In this document: positions 18,182-27,184 of the stretch, piece by piece | How the letters are laid out: each line of letters opens with the position of its first letter | How positions within the stretch are numbered: the first letter of the stretch is position 1 | NCBI RefSeq assembly: GCF_016342405.1 | Contig: NZ_JAEINN010000010.1 | Coordinates: forward strand, 102,429 to 166,428 | DNA length: 64,000 nucleotides | DNA from: Maridesulfovibrio ferrireducens | GTDB lineage: Bacteria > Desulfobacterota > Desulfovibrionia > Desulfovibrionales > Desulfovibrionaceae | Reading direction: 5' to 3' | Notes under the pieces: generated by a model | Told to the model about the DNA's origin: nothing | What the model saw: the letters and a program-made list of their open reading frames with translations, nothing else | Database searches by the model: none | Translations under genes and position numbers: made by a program

Positions 18182-18922
18182 ATGAACCGCAAGGCAACTT
18201 TTACACTCCTCATAATGGCACTATTGTATTTTGCTACGCCATTTTCTGCACATGCCGCGGAAAAACTTGTCTTTTCAGGTATTGAATCCATTAACTCTGA
18301 TATAAGCTTTAAAGTCCTTGAAGAAGCATATGGACGTATCGGAATTGAAATAGAACTAAAACATTATCCGATCCTGCGTGCATTACACTCATCCGATTCA
18401 GGCATTGTGGATGGTGAATTATTCAAAAAAAAAGGACTCGATAATAAATATCCCAACCTCACAATGATTCATGTCCCTGTGAACAACATTGAATCTATGG
18501 TTCTCACTAATAAATCATCCCCTCCCTTTACAGACTGGCAATCACTTGCCCCGTTCAGAATAGGAATCTACCGTGGGGTGGCTTTTACAAAAGAAAAAAC
18601 AGCAAAGGCCGGTTGCACTCAAGTCTTCGAATTAGACACACATGATCAAATGATCAAAATGCTTGAAATAAACAGAATTGACGCGGCTATTGTCGCAAGA
18701 ATTGCCGGATTGATTATTTTACGAAAAGCCGGACCAACCGAAATAAAGCTTACTGAACCACCTCTTGAAAGCTTCCCTGTTTATCACTACCTCAATAAAA
18801 AACACTCCAACCTCGTTCCCAAACTGACAGCAGTGCTGAAACAAATGCAAAAAGAAAGAAGGATACAGCAAATCCGCGAAGAAATTATTCAAAAGGAATT
18901 TGGAACACTTGGCAGGATGTAA
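18182..18922 (+). CDS. Periplasmic solute-binding protein, family 3-like
   Basis: A 246-residue exported protein of the bacterial extracellular solute-binding (SBP_bac_3) fold. The signal peptide covers residues 1-25 and ends in AHA. The start at 18182 is preferred because TGGAGA lies five bases upstream, inside the extension that an earlier ATG would give. Features fitting the fold are SFKVLEEAYGRIGIEIELKHYP near the start and FRIGIYRGVAFTKEK midway. No ABC permease or ATPase is adjacent, so it is an orphan receptor. It is followed 137 bases later by a second, divergent family member. The ligand is unknown. Confidence 0.8.
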   Translation: MNRKATFTLLIMALLYFATPFSAHAAEKLVFSGIESINSDISFKVLEEAYGRIGIEIELKHYPILRALHSSDSGIVDGELFKKKGLDNKYPNLTMIHVPVNNIESMVLTNKSSPPFTDWQSLAPFRIGIYRGVAFTKEKTAKAGCTQVFELDTHDQMIKMLEINRIDAAIVARIAGLIILRKAGPTEIKLTEPPLESFPVYHYLNKKHSNLVPKLTAVLKQMQKERRIQQIREEIIQKEFGTLGRM

Positions 18923-19059
18923 TTTTATAATTAGAAGAGGTTAATTGTAACCTTCCACCAAAACTCACTTGTTTTTTCCAGACTTAATCTGTTAGTAAGT
19001 GTGTACACGCTATCAATGATGTTATCATTTAAAAATATCAAAAAGATTTGGAAGGTATG

Positions 19060-19830
19060 ATGCACTTACAAAAGTTTAACCTTTATCTATTATTATCAAT
19101 TCTTCTATGTTTTCTTATTTTACCTTCTACAGTCTATGCTGAATCCTTTCCCAAACTCACACTTATAACAGAAGAATGGGAACCTTATAATTTCCGAAAA
19201 AACGGGACGATAGAAGGTATATCAACCGATGTGCTTATGCTTATGTTAGAAAGAGCAGGTTCTACGCAGGCACGAAATGACATAAAACTATATCCTTGGG
19301 CCCGTTCCTATAAAATGCTTCAAAAAAACACCAACACTCTTCTTTTTTCAACAACAAGGACCGAAGAAAGAGAACATATGTTTAAATGGGTCGGCCCAAT
19401 TTTTAACACAAAATACCATTTTTATGCCCTAAAAAACAGGCACATAAAAATTAACTCATTTAAAGATCTTAAAAAATACCGCATAGGGACAATCAGAAAA
19501 GATGTTATCGAAGACCTGCTCGTAAAAAATGCTGACATGAACTCCAAAGATTTTGATCAGGTATCATCAACCTTACAAAATATAATAAAACTATCAGTTG
19601 GAAGAGTAGACCTTGCCGCTCAGAGTAAAGAATCCACTCTCAATTCGTGTAAAGAAGCAGGACTCAATCCTAATAATTTTGAATCTGTTTTTGTACTTGA
19701 TAAAAACAGTGTATATTACGCATTTAATAAAGAAACACCTGATTCCGTAATAGCAATATTGCAAACAGTCTTTGATAATATTAGAAATGAGGGGAAACTG
19801 GCTGAAATTTTTAAAAAATATGGGAAATAA
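19060..19830 (+). CDS. Periplasmic solute-binding protein, family 3-like
   Basis: Second orphan solute-binding protein of this locus, 256 residues. A hydrophobic signal peptide (LLLSILLCFLILPSTVYA) ends near residue 26. The mature protein begins ESFPKLTLITEEWEPYNF, a typical entrance to the SBP_bac_3 fold, and contains LLFSTTRTEEREHMFKWVGPI, common in Desulfovibrio and Vibrio orphan receptors. The ATG at 19060 lies four bases after GGAAGG; the preceding ATG would abut it. No transporter genes are near, so it may feed a remote permease or act with a sensor. Ligand unknown, possibly an amino acid. Confidence 0.8.
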   Translation: MHLQKFNLYLLLSILLCFLILPSTVYAESFPKLTLITEEWEPYNFRKNGTIEGISTDVLMLMLERAGSTQARNDIKLYPWARSYKMLQKNTNTLLFSTTRTEEREHMFKWVGPIFNTKYHFYALKNRHIKINSFKDLKKYRIGTIRKDVIEDLLVKNADMNSKDFDQVSSTLQNIIKLSVGRVDLAAQSKESTLNSCKEAGLNPNNFESVFVLDKNSVYYAFNKETPDSVIAILQTVFDNIRNEGKLAEIFKKYGK

Positions 19831-19933
19831 AAAATATTATAATCTCCACACATACAAGTTCTACTTTTCGGACTAAACTCTTCGCTTTCACTTTTCCTCT
19901 TTACAACCCAAATAGATTAACATACATTTTTAT

Positions 19934-20019
19934 CAGCTAGGGGCGTCTTTTTAGACTGAGATGGCATTAACGCCTGTCCCTTCGAACCTGATGCGGGTAA
20001 TTCTGCCGGAGGGAAGCTG
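19934..20019 (+). promoter_or_regulatory. TPP (THI-box) riboswitch
   Basis: Thiamine pyrophosphate-sensing leader RNA. The two conserved sensor arms are readable: GGGGCGTC...ACTGAGATGGC in the pyrimidine arm, and CCCTTCGAACCTGATGCGG, GTAATTCTGCCGGAGGGAAGC in the pyrophosphate arm. Closing helix P1 pairs CAGCT (19934-19938) with AGCTG (20015-20019). It is followed by an intrinsic terminator and the thi operon, so high TPP should stop transcription before thiS. Confidence 0.97.
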
Positions 20020-20046
20020 CAATAGATTCTTATGCTTTTTCTATTT

Positions 20047-20081
20047 GCGCTTACCTTTTTTAAGGTAAGCGCTTTTTTTTT
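20047..20081 (+). terminator. Riboswitch-controlled intrinsic terminator (expression platform)
   Basis: An 11-base stem (GCGCTTACCTT / AAGGTAAGCGC) with a TTTT loop is followed by nine Ts, ending 13 bases before the thiS start. Its place between aptamer and first gene fits a transcription-attenuation mechanism. Confidence 0.9.
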
Positions 20082-20094
20082 GCCGGAGCAAATT

Positions 20095-20295
20095 ATGATT
20101 GTCATACTGAATGGGGAAAGAACCGAAATAAACAACAATACGAGCGTACTTGCACTGCTTGATTCCAAGCAAATAGCTGCGGACACAGTCGTTGTTGAAT
20201 TGAACAAGGAAATAATCCCTTCCGACACTTTCTGTAATACAATGCTAAACGACGGAGATCATCTCGAAGTACTCCGTTTCGTTGGCGGAGGATGA
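20095..20295 (+). CDS. thiS: Sulfur carrier protein ThiS
   Basis: A 66-residue ubiquitin-like sulfur carrier for thiazole synthesis. It starts [12 protein letters not shown] and ends in the required Gly-Gly (RFVGGG; one extra Gly precedes the pair). ThiF adenylates this tail, which is then converted to the thiocarboxylate. The start at 20095 fits the usual length, and an upstream in-frame ATG would lie in the terminator. The stop overlaps the thiG region by four bases. Confidence 0.95.
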   Translation: MIVILNGERTEINNNTSVLALLDSKQIAADTVVVELNKEIIPSDTFCNTMLNDGDHLEVLRFVGGG

Positions 20296-21080
20296 AAAAC
20301 ACAATGAGCGAAGATCTTTTTGAACTCGGTGGTCGCAAATTTAACAGTCGCCTACTTAGCGGTACAGGCAAATTTGCCGATGATTCAATTATTCCTGCTG
20401 TATGCGAAGCTTCCGGTTCTGAGATTATCACCGTCGCACTACGCCGGGTTGATCTTGAATCAAAAACTGACAATGTCATTAATTTTATTCCTAAGCACAT
20501 GCAGCTTCTGCCCAACACTTCCGGAGCAAGAACAGCCGATGAAGCTGTACGCATCGCCCGTTTAGCCAGAGCTATGGGATGCGGAGACTGGATAAAAATC
20601 GAAGTTATCTCAGACAACAAATATCTTTTACCTGACGGATACGAGACAGCCAAAGCCACCGAAATTCTTGCCAAAGAAGGTTTCATTGTTCTGCCGTACG
20701 TCAATGCTGACCTCTACATAGCACGTTCTCTGGTTGACGCCGGAGCTGCCGCTGTTATGCCTCTCGGCTCACCTATCGGAACAAACCGCGGCCTCCAAAC
20801 CCGTGAAATGGTACGCATCCTAATTGAAGAAATCTCCCTGCCCATCATCGTTGATGCGGGCATAGGCCGTCCTTCTGAAGCATGCGAAGCAATGGAAATG
20901 GGTGCTGACGCATGTCTGGTCAACACTGCTATTGCTACAGCCTGTGATCCCGTCACAATGGCAAAAGCTTTCGGCCGGGCTGTTAAAGCTGGACGCGAAG
21001 CATACCTTTCCGGCCCCGGAGCAAAACACCGCCAAGCAATGGCTTCATCTCCTCTTACCGGCTTTTTGAGCGAGGATTAG
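20292..21080 (+). CDS. thiG: Thiazole synthase ThiG
   Basis: Forms the thiazole phosphate moiety of thiamine from 1-deoxyxylulose-5-phosphate, dehydroglycine and ThiS thiocarboxylate. The TIM-barrel family signature is clear: GTGKFADD near residue 23, then [28 protein letters not shown], and [30 protein letters not shown]. Length is standard. Two starts are possible: the ATG at 20292 directly abuts GGAGG, while the ATG at 20304 (MSEDLF) has a 12-base spacing; the real start may be the latter. It overlaps thiS, as is usual. Confidence 0.96.
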   Translation: MKNTMSEDLFELGGRKFNSRLLSGTGKFADDSIIPAVCEASGSEIITVALRRVDLESKTDNVINFIPKHMQLLPNTSGARTADEAVRIARLARAMGCGDWIKIEVISDNKYLLPDGYETAKATEILAKEGFIVLPYVNADLYIARSLVDAGAAAVMPLGSPIGTNRGLQTREMVRILIEEISLPIIVDAGIGRPSEACEAMEMGADACLVNTAIATACDPVTMAKAFGRAVKAGREAYLSGPGAKHRQAMASSPLTGFLSED

Positions 21081-21083
21081 GCA

Positions 21084-22211
21084 ATGAGCTTTTATCCCAT
21101 CTGCGCTGAATACGGAGCTTTACCCCTCGCAGAAAAATTTGCCGCGGTAACAGAAGACGATGTCCGGCGCGCAATAAACGGTACCACAGCCAGCCCCGAA
21201 GATTTCATGGCCATGTTAAGCCCTGCGGCTGTCCCCTTTCTCGAAGAAATGGCGCAAAAGGCGAACAAGCTGACTGAGCAGTATTTCGGTAAAACAATTC
21301 AAATGTTCACCCCGTTATACCTTTCCAATTACTGCACCAACCGTTGCATATATTGTGGATTCAACACCACAAATAATATCAAACGCGATCATCTGGAGCC
21401 GGAACAGGTCGAAGAGGAAGCTAAAGCCATTGCCGCCACGGGAATGAAACAGCTGCTCATCCTTACCGGAGATGCACGCACCAAGGCTTCCCCGGAATAC
21501 CTTGAATCCTGCACAAAGATTCTCAGCAAGTATTTCCCGTCAATCTCAATTGAAATTTACGCTATGGAAGTTGAGGAATACGCCGCTCTGGTAAAAGTTG
21601 GAGTGGACGGGATGACAATGTTCCAAGAGACCTACAACGAGGAACTTTATCCCACGCTGCATCCTGCCGGACCTAAAAAGGATTTCCACTTCCGCCTGAA
21701 TGCACCGGAGCGTGCTTGCAAAGCGGGAATGCGGGTGGTCAACATCGGTGCTCTGCTTGGACTGGATGACTGGAGAAAAGACTCTCTGCTTACCGGAATC
21801 CATGCCGCTTATTTACAGAAAAAATATCCCAATGTTGATATAGCTGTATCCCTTCCCAGAATGCGTCCTCACGCCGGATCTTTTCAGCCCGCTTCTATAG
21901 CCACTGACCGTGACATGGTTCAGAACATGCTTGCACTCCGCCTTTTTCTGCCGCGTGTAGGTATCACTGTTTCCACGAGGGAAAGTCCTGAATTCCGTGA
22001 ACAGATTCTACCGCTCGGCGTTACTAAGATGTCAGCCGGAGTTTCGACTGAAGTTGGCGGACACAGTCAGAAAGGTGAAAAAGTCGGACAGTTCGATATC
22101 TCCGACGGACGCAGTGCCGCAGAATTATGCGCGGATCTCAAAAAACACGGTTACCAGCCTGTTTTCAAAGACTGGCAGTGTCTGGACGAGCATTACGGAG
22201 AACCGATTTGA
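21084..22211 (+). CDS. thiH: 2-iminoacetate (dehydroglycine) synthase ThiH
   Basis: Radical SAM enzyme that cleaves tyrosine to give dehydroglycine for ThiG, the anaerobe-compatible route in place of the oxygen-dependent ThiO. The cluster motif is C-T-N-R-C-I-Y-C (CxxxCxxC) in LSNYCTNRCIYCGFN, about residues 82-96. Downstream conserved segments are EVEEYAALVKVGVDGMTMFQETYN and SLPRMRPHAGSF. 375 residues is normal. It starts three bases after the thiG stop and overlaps thiF by four. Confidence 0.96.
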   Translation: MSFYPICAEYGALPLAEKFAAVTEDDVRRAINGTTASPEDFMAMLSPAAVPFLEEMAQKANKLTEQYFGKTIQMFTPLYLSNYCTNRCIYCGFNTTNNIKRDHLEPEQVEEEAKAIAATGMKQLLILTGDARTKASPEYLESCTKILSKYFPSISIEIYAMEVEEYAALVKVGVDGMTMFQETYNEELYPTLHPAGPKKDFHFRLNAPERACKAGMRVVNIGALLGLDDWRKDSLLTGIHAAYLQKKYPNVDIAVSLPRMRPHAGSFQPASIATDRDMVQNMLALRLFLPRVGITVSTRESPEFREQILPLGVTKMSAGVSTEVGGHSQKGEKVGQFDISDGRSAAELCADLKKHGYQPVFKDWQCLDEHYGEPI

Positions 22212-22840
22212 ACCTGACGGAACAAGGCATAGCCGCCTATCTGGGCGAAGAACGGTTAAAATATATCCAGACCGTTACCATCGGTATTGCCGGAGCAGGC
22301 GGTCTTGGTTCCAACTGTGCCATGCATCTGGTCCGTAGTGGATTCAAACGGTTTGTGCTGGTGGATTTTGATCAGATTGAAAAATCCAACCTCAACCGCC
22401 AGAGCTATACATTGAAACAGCTGGATCAATACAAAGTCACAGCTCTTTCCGAAAATATGCTCGCAGTGAACCCCGACCTAGACCTTGATGTGCTGGCAAC
22501 GAAAGTTACTCTGGAGAATATGCAACCCCTTTTCGAACGCTGCGATGCGGTTGTCGAAGCGTTCGATGACCCAAAGATCAAAAGGAACTTTGTCGAATCA
22601 TTCCTGCCTACCGAAAAATTAGTTATCGCAGCCTCGGGCATAGGCGGCACCGGCAATGCTGATGCCATCATCACCCGCAAGGTACGTGATAACTTTTACA
22701 TAATCGGAGACATGGTAACCGAGTGTTGCGCCAAACAACCGCCCTTTTCACCGAAGGTCGCCATTGCCGCAGCCAAACAGGCTGACGTTATTCTCAGCTA
22801 CTATCTTGATAAATTCGAGACAGAAGGAGGCGCAAAATGA
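22208..22840 (+). CDS. thiF: ThiS adenylyltransferase ThiF
   Basis: E1-like enzyme that activates the C-terminus of ThiS with ATP. The nucleotide loop GIAGAGGLGSN lies near residue 24, followed by LVDFDQIEKSNLNRQSY, the classical MoeB/ThiF acidic and Arg residues. Length is 210 residues, the short ThiF form. I place the start at the TTG at 22208, which overlaps the thiH stop as TTGA; a longer in-frame version would lie within thiH. The C-terminal CCAKQPPFSPKVAIAAAKQAD is typical of the short family. It overlaps thiE by four bases. Confidence 0.92.
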   Translation: MNLTEQGIAAYLGEERLKYIQTVTIGIAGAGGLGSNCAMHLVRSGFKRFVLVDFDQIEKSNLNRQSYTLKQLDQYKVTALSENMLAVNPDLDLDVLATKVTLENMQPLFERCDAVVEAFDDPKIKRNFVESFLPTEKLVIAASGIGGTGNADAIITRKVRDNFYIIGDMVTECCAKQPPFSPKVAIAAAKQADVILSYYLDKFETEGGAK

Positions 22841-23499
22841 GCGCGATAAAAATCACCAGAAAAACTATTCTCGACACGGACATTTACTGTCTGACCGCAG
22901 AAAAGTTTTCGCTGGGCCGTTCCAATCTTGAAGTGATCAAGGCCATGCTCGACAACGGAATCAAGCTTGTCCAGTACCGCGAAAAAGAAAAGAAGATGGG
23001 ACTCAAATATCAGGAGTGTCTCGAAATCCGCAAGATGACCCGCGATGCAGGAGCCGCCTTCATCATTAATGATGACATCGACCTAGCCATACTGGTTGAA
23101 GCTGACGGCGTGCATATCGGGCAAGAGGATTTCCCCATTGAAGCAGTGCGTAAACTGGTTGGAAACGACATGGCAATCGGCCTTTCCACCCACAGCCCCG
23201 AGCAGGCACGCAATGCACTTAAACGCGGCGCGGATTACATCGGAGTTGGTCCGGTTTTCCGCACCTTTACCAAAGACGATGTCTGCGATCCAGTAGGATT
23301 TGAATATCTGGAATATGTTGTTGAAAACATAGACATCCCCTTTGTCGCCATCGGCGGCATCAAAGAAAACAATGTAGCAGAAGTGGTCCGGCACGGCGCA
23401 CGCTGTGTGGCACTGGTTACTGAAATAGTAGAAGCCGACAATATCGGAAACAAAATCAACGCCCTGCGTGACGCTATGCTGTCCGCGGCAGAAAGTTAA
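22837..23499 (+). CDS. thiE: Thiamine phosphate synthase ThiE
   Basis: Joins hydroxymethylpyrimidine pyrophosphate with thiazole phosphate to form thiamine phosphate. The TIM-barrel fold shows VQYREKEK (about residue 46) for pyrophosphate binding, [23 protein letters not shown] (about 75-97), and [16 protein letters not shown] at the phosphate end. An ATGA overlap couples it to thiF, and thiC follows after 23 bases. Neither thiD nor thiL is in this operon, so pyrimidine phosphorylation must be encoded elsewhere. Confidence 0.95.
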   Translation: MSAIKITRKTILDTDIYCLTAEKFSLGRSNLEVIKAMLDNGIKLVQYREKEKKMGLKYQECLEIRKMTRDAGAAFIINDDIDLAILVEADGVHIGQEDFPIEAVRKLVGNDMAIGLSTHSPEQARNALKRGADYIGVGPVFRTFTKDDVCDPVGFEYLEYVVENIDIPFVAIGGIKENNVAEVVRHGARCVALVTEIVEADNIGNKINALRDAMLSAAES

Positions 23500-23522
23500 A
23501 AAAGCCTGAAAAGGAGTTTATC

Positions 23523-24827
23523 ATGACATACACCACACAAATGGACGCAGCCCGTAAAGGCATTGTCACCCCTCAGATGGAAATAGTTGCCCGCAAGGAA
23601 AACGTCCGCATTGAAGACCTCATGGAGCGCATGGCTAAAGGGACTGTAATCATCCCCGCGAACAAGAATCACAAAAATCTTGATCCCGAAGCTGTGGGCG
23701 AAGGCATGAGCACCAAGATCAATGTAAATCTTGGTATTTCCAAAGATTGCTCTGAAATTGAACCTGAAATGGACAAAGTCAGAATGGCTTTGGAAATGAA
23801 AGCCGAAGCTATCATGGACCTCAGCTGTTACGGAAAAACACGTGAATTCCGTCAGCGTCTGCTTGAAATTTCACCGGCTATGATCGGAACTGTTCCAATC
23901 TACGATGCCGTTGGTTTCTATGATAAAAACCTTCAGGATATCACCGTAGACGAATTTTTTGACGTTGTTCAGAAACACGTTGAAGACGGCGTTGACTTCC
24001 TTACCATTCACTGCGGTCTGAACAGACACACCGCTGATAAAGTTAAACAGGGCGGAAGGCTCACAAACATCGTATCCCGTGGCGGTTCACTGCTGTTCAC
24101 TTGGATGGAAATCAATCAGGCTGAAAATCCATTCTACGAACATTTCGACCGCCTTTTAGATATCTGCGAAGAGTACGACGTTACACTAAGTCTCGGTGAC
24201 GGCTGCCGTCCCGGTTGTCTGCATGATGCCACCGATGCGTGTCAGGTTGAAGAGCTTATCACTTTAGGTGAACTCACCAAACGCGCATGGGAACGCAACG
24301 TACAGGTCATGATCGAAGGCCCGGGCCACATGGCTATGAACGAAATCGCAGGCAACATGATGATGGAAAAACGTCTCTGCCACGGTGCACCGTTCTACGT
24401 ATTAGGACCACTGGTAACAGACGTTGCCCCCGGTTATGACCACATCACAGCCGCAATCGGCGGTGCTATCGCAGCCATGAACGGAGCAGATTTCCTCTGC
24501 TACGTGACACCTGCTGAACATCTGCGCCTCCCTACACTTGACGATATGAAAGAAGGGATCATCGCAACCCGCATTGCAGCCCACGCTGCCGACGTTGCCA
24601 AGGGTCACCCCGGCGCAAGAGACTGGGACGACAAAATGAGTAAAGCACGCGCCGCCCTAGACTGGAACGGCATGTTCGATCTCGCTATGGACCCCGTTCG
24701 CCCTAAAGAATACCGTGAATCCTCCATGCCGGAACACGAAGATTCCTGCTCCATGTGCGGTAAGATGTGTGCGGTTAGAAATATGAATCGCGTTCTTGCA
24801 GGTAAAGATATTCAGCTTGATGATTAA
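23523..24827 (+). CDS. thiC: Phosphomethylpyrimidine synthase ThiC (short form)
   Basis: Radical SAM enzyme that rearranges aminoimidazole ribotide into hydroxymethylpyrimidine phosphate. At 434 residues it is the short form lacking the N-terminal domain of the E. coli enzyme. Conserved stretches include [42 protein letters not shown] and [18 protein letters not shown]. The C-terminal cluster motif reads C-S-M-C-G-K-M-C, a Cx2Cx3C spacing, one residue shorter than the Cx2Cx4C of long ThiC. It has a strong AAGGAG upstream and ends the operon, followed by a terminator at 24868-24905. Confidence 0.95.
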   Translation: MTYTTQMDAARKGIVTPQMEIVARKENVRIEDLMERMAKGTVIIPANKNHKNLDPEAVGEGMSTKINVNLGISKDCSEIEPEMDKVRMALEMKAEAIMDLSCYGKTREFRQRLLEISPAMIGTVPIYDAVGFYDKNLQDITVDEFFDVVQKHVEDGVDFLTIHCGLNRHTADKVKQGGRLTNIVSRGGSLLFTWMEINQAENPFYEHFDRLLDICEEYDVTLSLGDGCRPGCLHDATDACQVEELITLGELTKRAWERNVQVMIEGPGHMAMNEIAGNMMMEKRLCHGAPFYVLGPLVTDVAPGYDHITAAIGGAIAAMNGADFLCYVTPAEHLRLPTLDDMKEGIIATRIAAHAADVAKGHPGARDWDDKMSKARAALDWNGMFDLAMDPVRPKEYRESSMPEHEDSCSMCGKMCAVRNMNRVLAGKDIQLDD

Positions 24828-24867
24828 TTTTTATTAATTATATATAGTTGTAATATTTGGAATTAGA

Positions 24868-24905
24868 TTACCCCGGCGGATTTTGTGTCTGTCGGGGTAT
24901 ATTTG
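24868..24905 (+). terminator. Intrinsic terminator of the thi operon
   Basis: The TACCCCG...CGGGGTA stem, extended by an imperfect inner part, is followed by ATATTTGTTTTT. It lies about 40 bases past the thiC stop. Confidence 0.8.
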
Positions 24906-25023
24906 TTTTTAAATTAATAGACGAATTATTCTTCACTCTAATTTGAAAGTTGTTTAGTTTAGTTGCTTAGCTCTTAATTCTTCCATATAATCCATAAAAT
25001 AAATACCATATCAGGAGAATCTT

Positions 25024-25839
25024 ATGGATCAAATCGCAACGGCAGGCTTGGATAATTTGGGATATATATTAGCCGCACTAGGAGCATGCGCGTGGATTCC
25101 ACAAGTACCAACCTTATGGAACAAATACATTTCAAAACCAAAAATATCTATTACGGCAAAAAGTATTGAACTTGGATTTGATCTTAATGGTCCATTACTT
25201 AATATGAACCTCGCACTGTTGAGCCAAAATAAATCAGGTACAATTGGAACAATAAAAGCAATTATTACACATGAAGATAAACAAGAAACTACATTTGAAT
25301 GGTCTACCATTGCAAGTGGAGTTGAAAACAAAAGTACCGACAATAATGGAGGTACAATAACAAATAGATCTTCAGTTGAAGCCCTTATGCTTCACCTTCC
25401 CTTAGATTTTACACAAGTAATTTCATTATGGTTTTTTAGTAATTTAAAAAAAGCTAGATTTGATAATATTATTTTCCCTTTTGAATATAAAATTGATCGA
25501 ATGTGTAGAGATAACCAGCTAGACAATGAAGCCCTAGAAAAATATTTAAAGAACAACACAGAGTGGACCAACGTAAAAGATCTCATACCTGAAATGTTCA
25601 CTTGGAAAGCTGGTAAATACAAACTAACTTTATTAATTGAAGCTTTAGATGGAAAAATTTCCTACACACCACAGACTTTCAAATTCAAAATAAATACGAA
25701 TAGTGCAGAAATACTCAAAGATAATATTGAAACAACTTTGCATAACATGAACGAAACACTCATATGTAAAATAAACCCTACGTACCAAAAACAAAATAAA
25801 GCCTACTATTGGCAAAACTTTATGTTAGAAAAATGCTAA
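25024..25839 (+). CDS. Hypothetical protein with one N-terminal membrane segment
   Basis: I do not recognise this 271-residue protein. A hydrophobic stretch around residues 9-30 (LGYILAALGACAWIPQVP) probably anchors it in the inner membrane. The rest looks like a beta-rich soluble domain: FDLNGPLLNMNLALLSQNKSGTIGTIKAIITHEDKQ suggests an immunoglobulin-like sandwich. It has an AGGAG site and ends ten bases before the Fic region. Base composition is lower in GC than the thi operon upstream, compatible with an acquired accessory segment. No function is proposed. Confidence 0.6.
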   Translation: MDQIATAGLDNLGYILAALGACAWIPQVPTLWNKYISKPKISITAKSIELGFDLNGPLLNMNLALLSQNKSGTIGTIKAIITHEDKQETTFEWSTIASGVENKSTDNNGGTITNRSSVEALMLHLPLDFTQVISLWFFSNLKKARFDNIIFPFEYKIDRMCRDNQLDNEALEKYLKNNTEWTNVKDLIPEMFTWKAGKYKLTLLIEALDGKISYTPQTFKFKINTNSAEILKDNIETTLHNMNETLICKINPTYQKQNKAYYWQNFMLEKC

Positions 25840-25899
25840 TTTTTCAGCATGTTTTCAAGCTTCCAACATTTATCCCTCAGCACACGAAAAGGACTCCCA

Positions 25900-26562
25900 G
25901 TGAAACAGGATAAGAAAAAAGCCTTATTCATCGTTCACAAGATGTTCGCTGAAATCATCTTCGACTTCCAATCGCTAGAAGGAATGCCGTTCACTTTTCC
26001 AGAGGTACAAACATACCTCCAAGGCATCACTGTGGGTGGTCATAAAATCGCGGATGAAGATAAACTAAAACAGCAGATTCTCGGCTGGGAAAAACTGATT
26101 GAGCTGGTCAAAACAGATCGCTTTGCTATCACTAAAGAAATCGCCTGTTCCATACAAAAAGTTATCGCAAAAGATGAAGCTCTTGAAATCGGACAATTCA
26201 GGTCTGGACAGGTCGGCATTTCCGGAACGGAATATGAGCCTCCTAAAGCTGATGAGCTAGAAAATTTATTTCCAATCGTAATTAATGAAATATCAACTTT
26301 ATCAAACACTTGTGAACAAGCTTATCGTATCCACTTAGACTTTGCGCGTAGCCAATTCTTTTATGACGGAAACAAACGCACAGGCTTGCTCATGGCAAAC
26401 GGACATTTGCTTAGCAACGGATATGCCCCCCTCTCTGTTCCTGCTAAATGGCTGACTGAGTATAATACCGGCATGATCAAATTTTACGAAACAGGCGACC
26501 GTTCCGAGATGATGATTTTTCTAAAGAAATGTCATGAAACTATGTATGGACGGTTTGAATAA
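25900..26562 (+). CDS. Fic-family protein lacking the catalytic histidine
   Basis: A 220-residue Fic-fold protein. Fic enzymes usually transfer AMP or phosphate groups to protein hydroxyls through the motif HxFx(D/E)GN(K/G)R. Here the core reads SQFFYDGNKRTGLLMANG, so the catalytic His position is Q152 while the anion-binding GNKR loop is intact. The upstream FRSGQVGISGTEYEPPKADEL is the usual flap region. The GTG at 25900 with an AAAAGGA site is preferred over the upstream ATG at 25849, which lacks one. A Q-for-H subfamily of unknown chemistry is consistent with my memory of related sequences. It may bind nucleotide without transferring it. It follows an unknown membrane-anchored protein and could be cotranscribed. 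Confidence 0.85.
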   Translation: MKQDKKKALFIVHKMFAEIIFDFQSLEGMPFTFPEVQTYLQGITVGGHKIADEDKLKQQILGWEKLIELVKTDRFAITKEIACSIQKVIAKDEALEIGQFRSGQVGISGTEYEPPKADELENLFPIVINEISTLSNTCEQAYRIHLDFARSQFFYDGNKRTGLLMANGHLLSNGYAPLSVPAKWLTEYNTGMIKFYETGDRSEMMIFLKKCHETMYGRFE

Positions 26563-26679
26563 TTACGACTTAATTTTTCCCGCATTTCCTTTGTCCACCC
26601 CACTCATGTGTGTTATACTTCTCCTAAACCCAGCTTCTGAGCAGGTCATCAGAGGTATCACACATTATGGAGGCGAATT

Positions 26680-27063
26680 ATGGATAAGGTTTCCTTCAAT
26701 GCTTATGAACGCGAACTGGAACCCGGATATCGGGCAATGATTGATAAGGCTGAATCTACCGAGGATATTCGTAAATTTTACGAGCGCACTGCCTTGGATT
26801 TTCTGCAAAAAGCTGTAGGTGATCAGTTCGACATTGGAACGGACTCTCTCATGTTCGCCCCGGATTCCAAGCCAGGATACCTGCTTTCTCCCCCTCTCAT
26901 GGAAAACGCTGATTTTCAAGCTATTGTAGACCAATCAGACCTTACAAATATTCTCAACCGCTTTACGGAGAGAGCTGTAAATAAATATGCCCATATGGAC
27001 CGGAAACACCCGGACAAGACTGAGGCAAAAATAAATCCCACTCCGGGTCAACGAAACAAATAA
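26680..27063 (+). CDS. Small hypothetical protein
   Basis: A 127-residue soluble, acidic, mostly helical protein that I do not recognise. It has no cysteine, signal peptide or membrane segment. Coding status is supported by a perfect GGAGG site six bases ahead of the ATG and by a terminator after its stop. It is separated from the Fic gene by 117 bases, so it may have its own promoter. Confidence 0.6.
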   Translation: MDKVSFNAYERELEPGYRAMIDKAESTEDIRKFYERTALDFLQKAVGDQFDIGTDSLMFAPDSKPGYLLSPPLMENADFQAIVDQSDLTNILNRFTERAVNKYAHMDRKHPDKTEAKINPTPGQRNK

Positions 27064-27121
27064 CCAGAACATTTTTCTGCACAAATTATATACCGAGACC
27101 TGTTTCCTGATCACATGACAC

Positions 27122-27160
27122 AAAAAAAGGCTTGGAAGATTTTTCTTCTAAGCCTTTATA
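27122..27160. terminator. Bidirectional terminator between convergent genes
   Basis: A 13-base stem with one G-U pair (AAAGGCTTGGAAG / CTTCTAAGCCTTT) is flanked by A-rich and T-rich runs. It lies between the converging 127-residue protein gene and the sulfite reductase gene. The stem nearly repeats that of the terminator at 194-229. Confidence 0.8.
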
Positions 27161-27184
27161 ATTACAACTATTAAACTTATATTT

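Noticed and set aside
22127..22207. Longer ThiF starting inside thiH
   Set aside because: The extra 27 residues overlap thiH coding sequence and are not like ThiF; a TTGA overlap start at 22208 gives the normal length.
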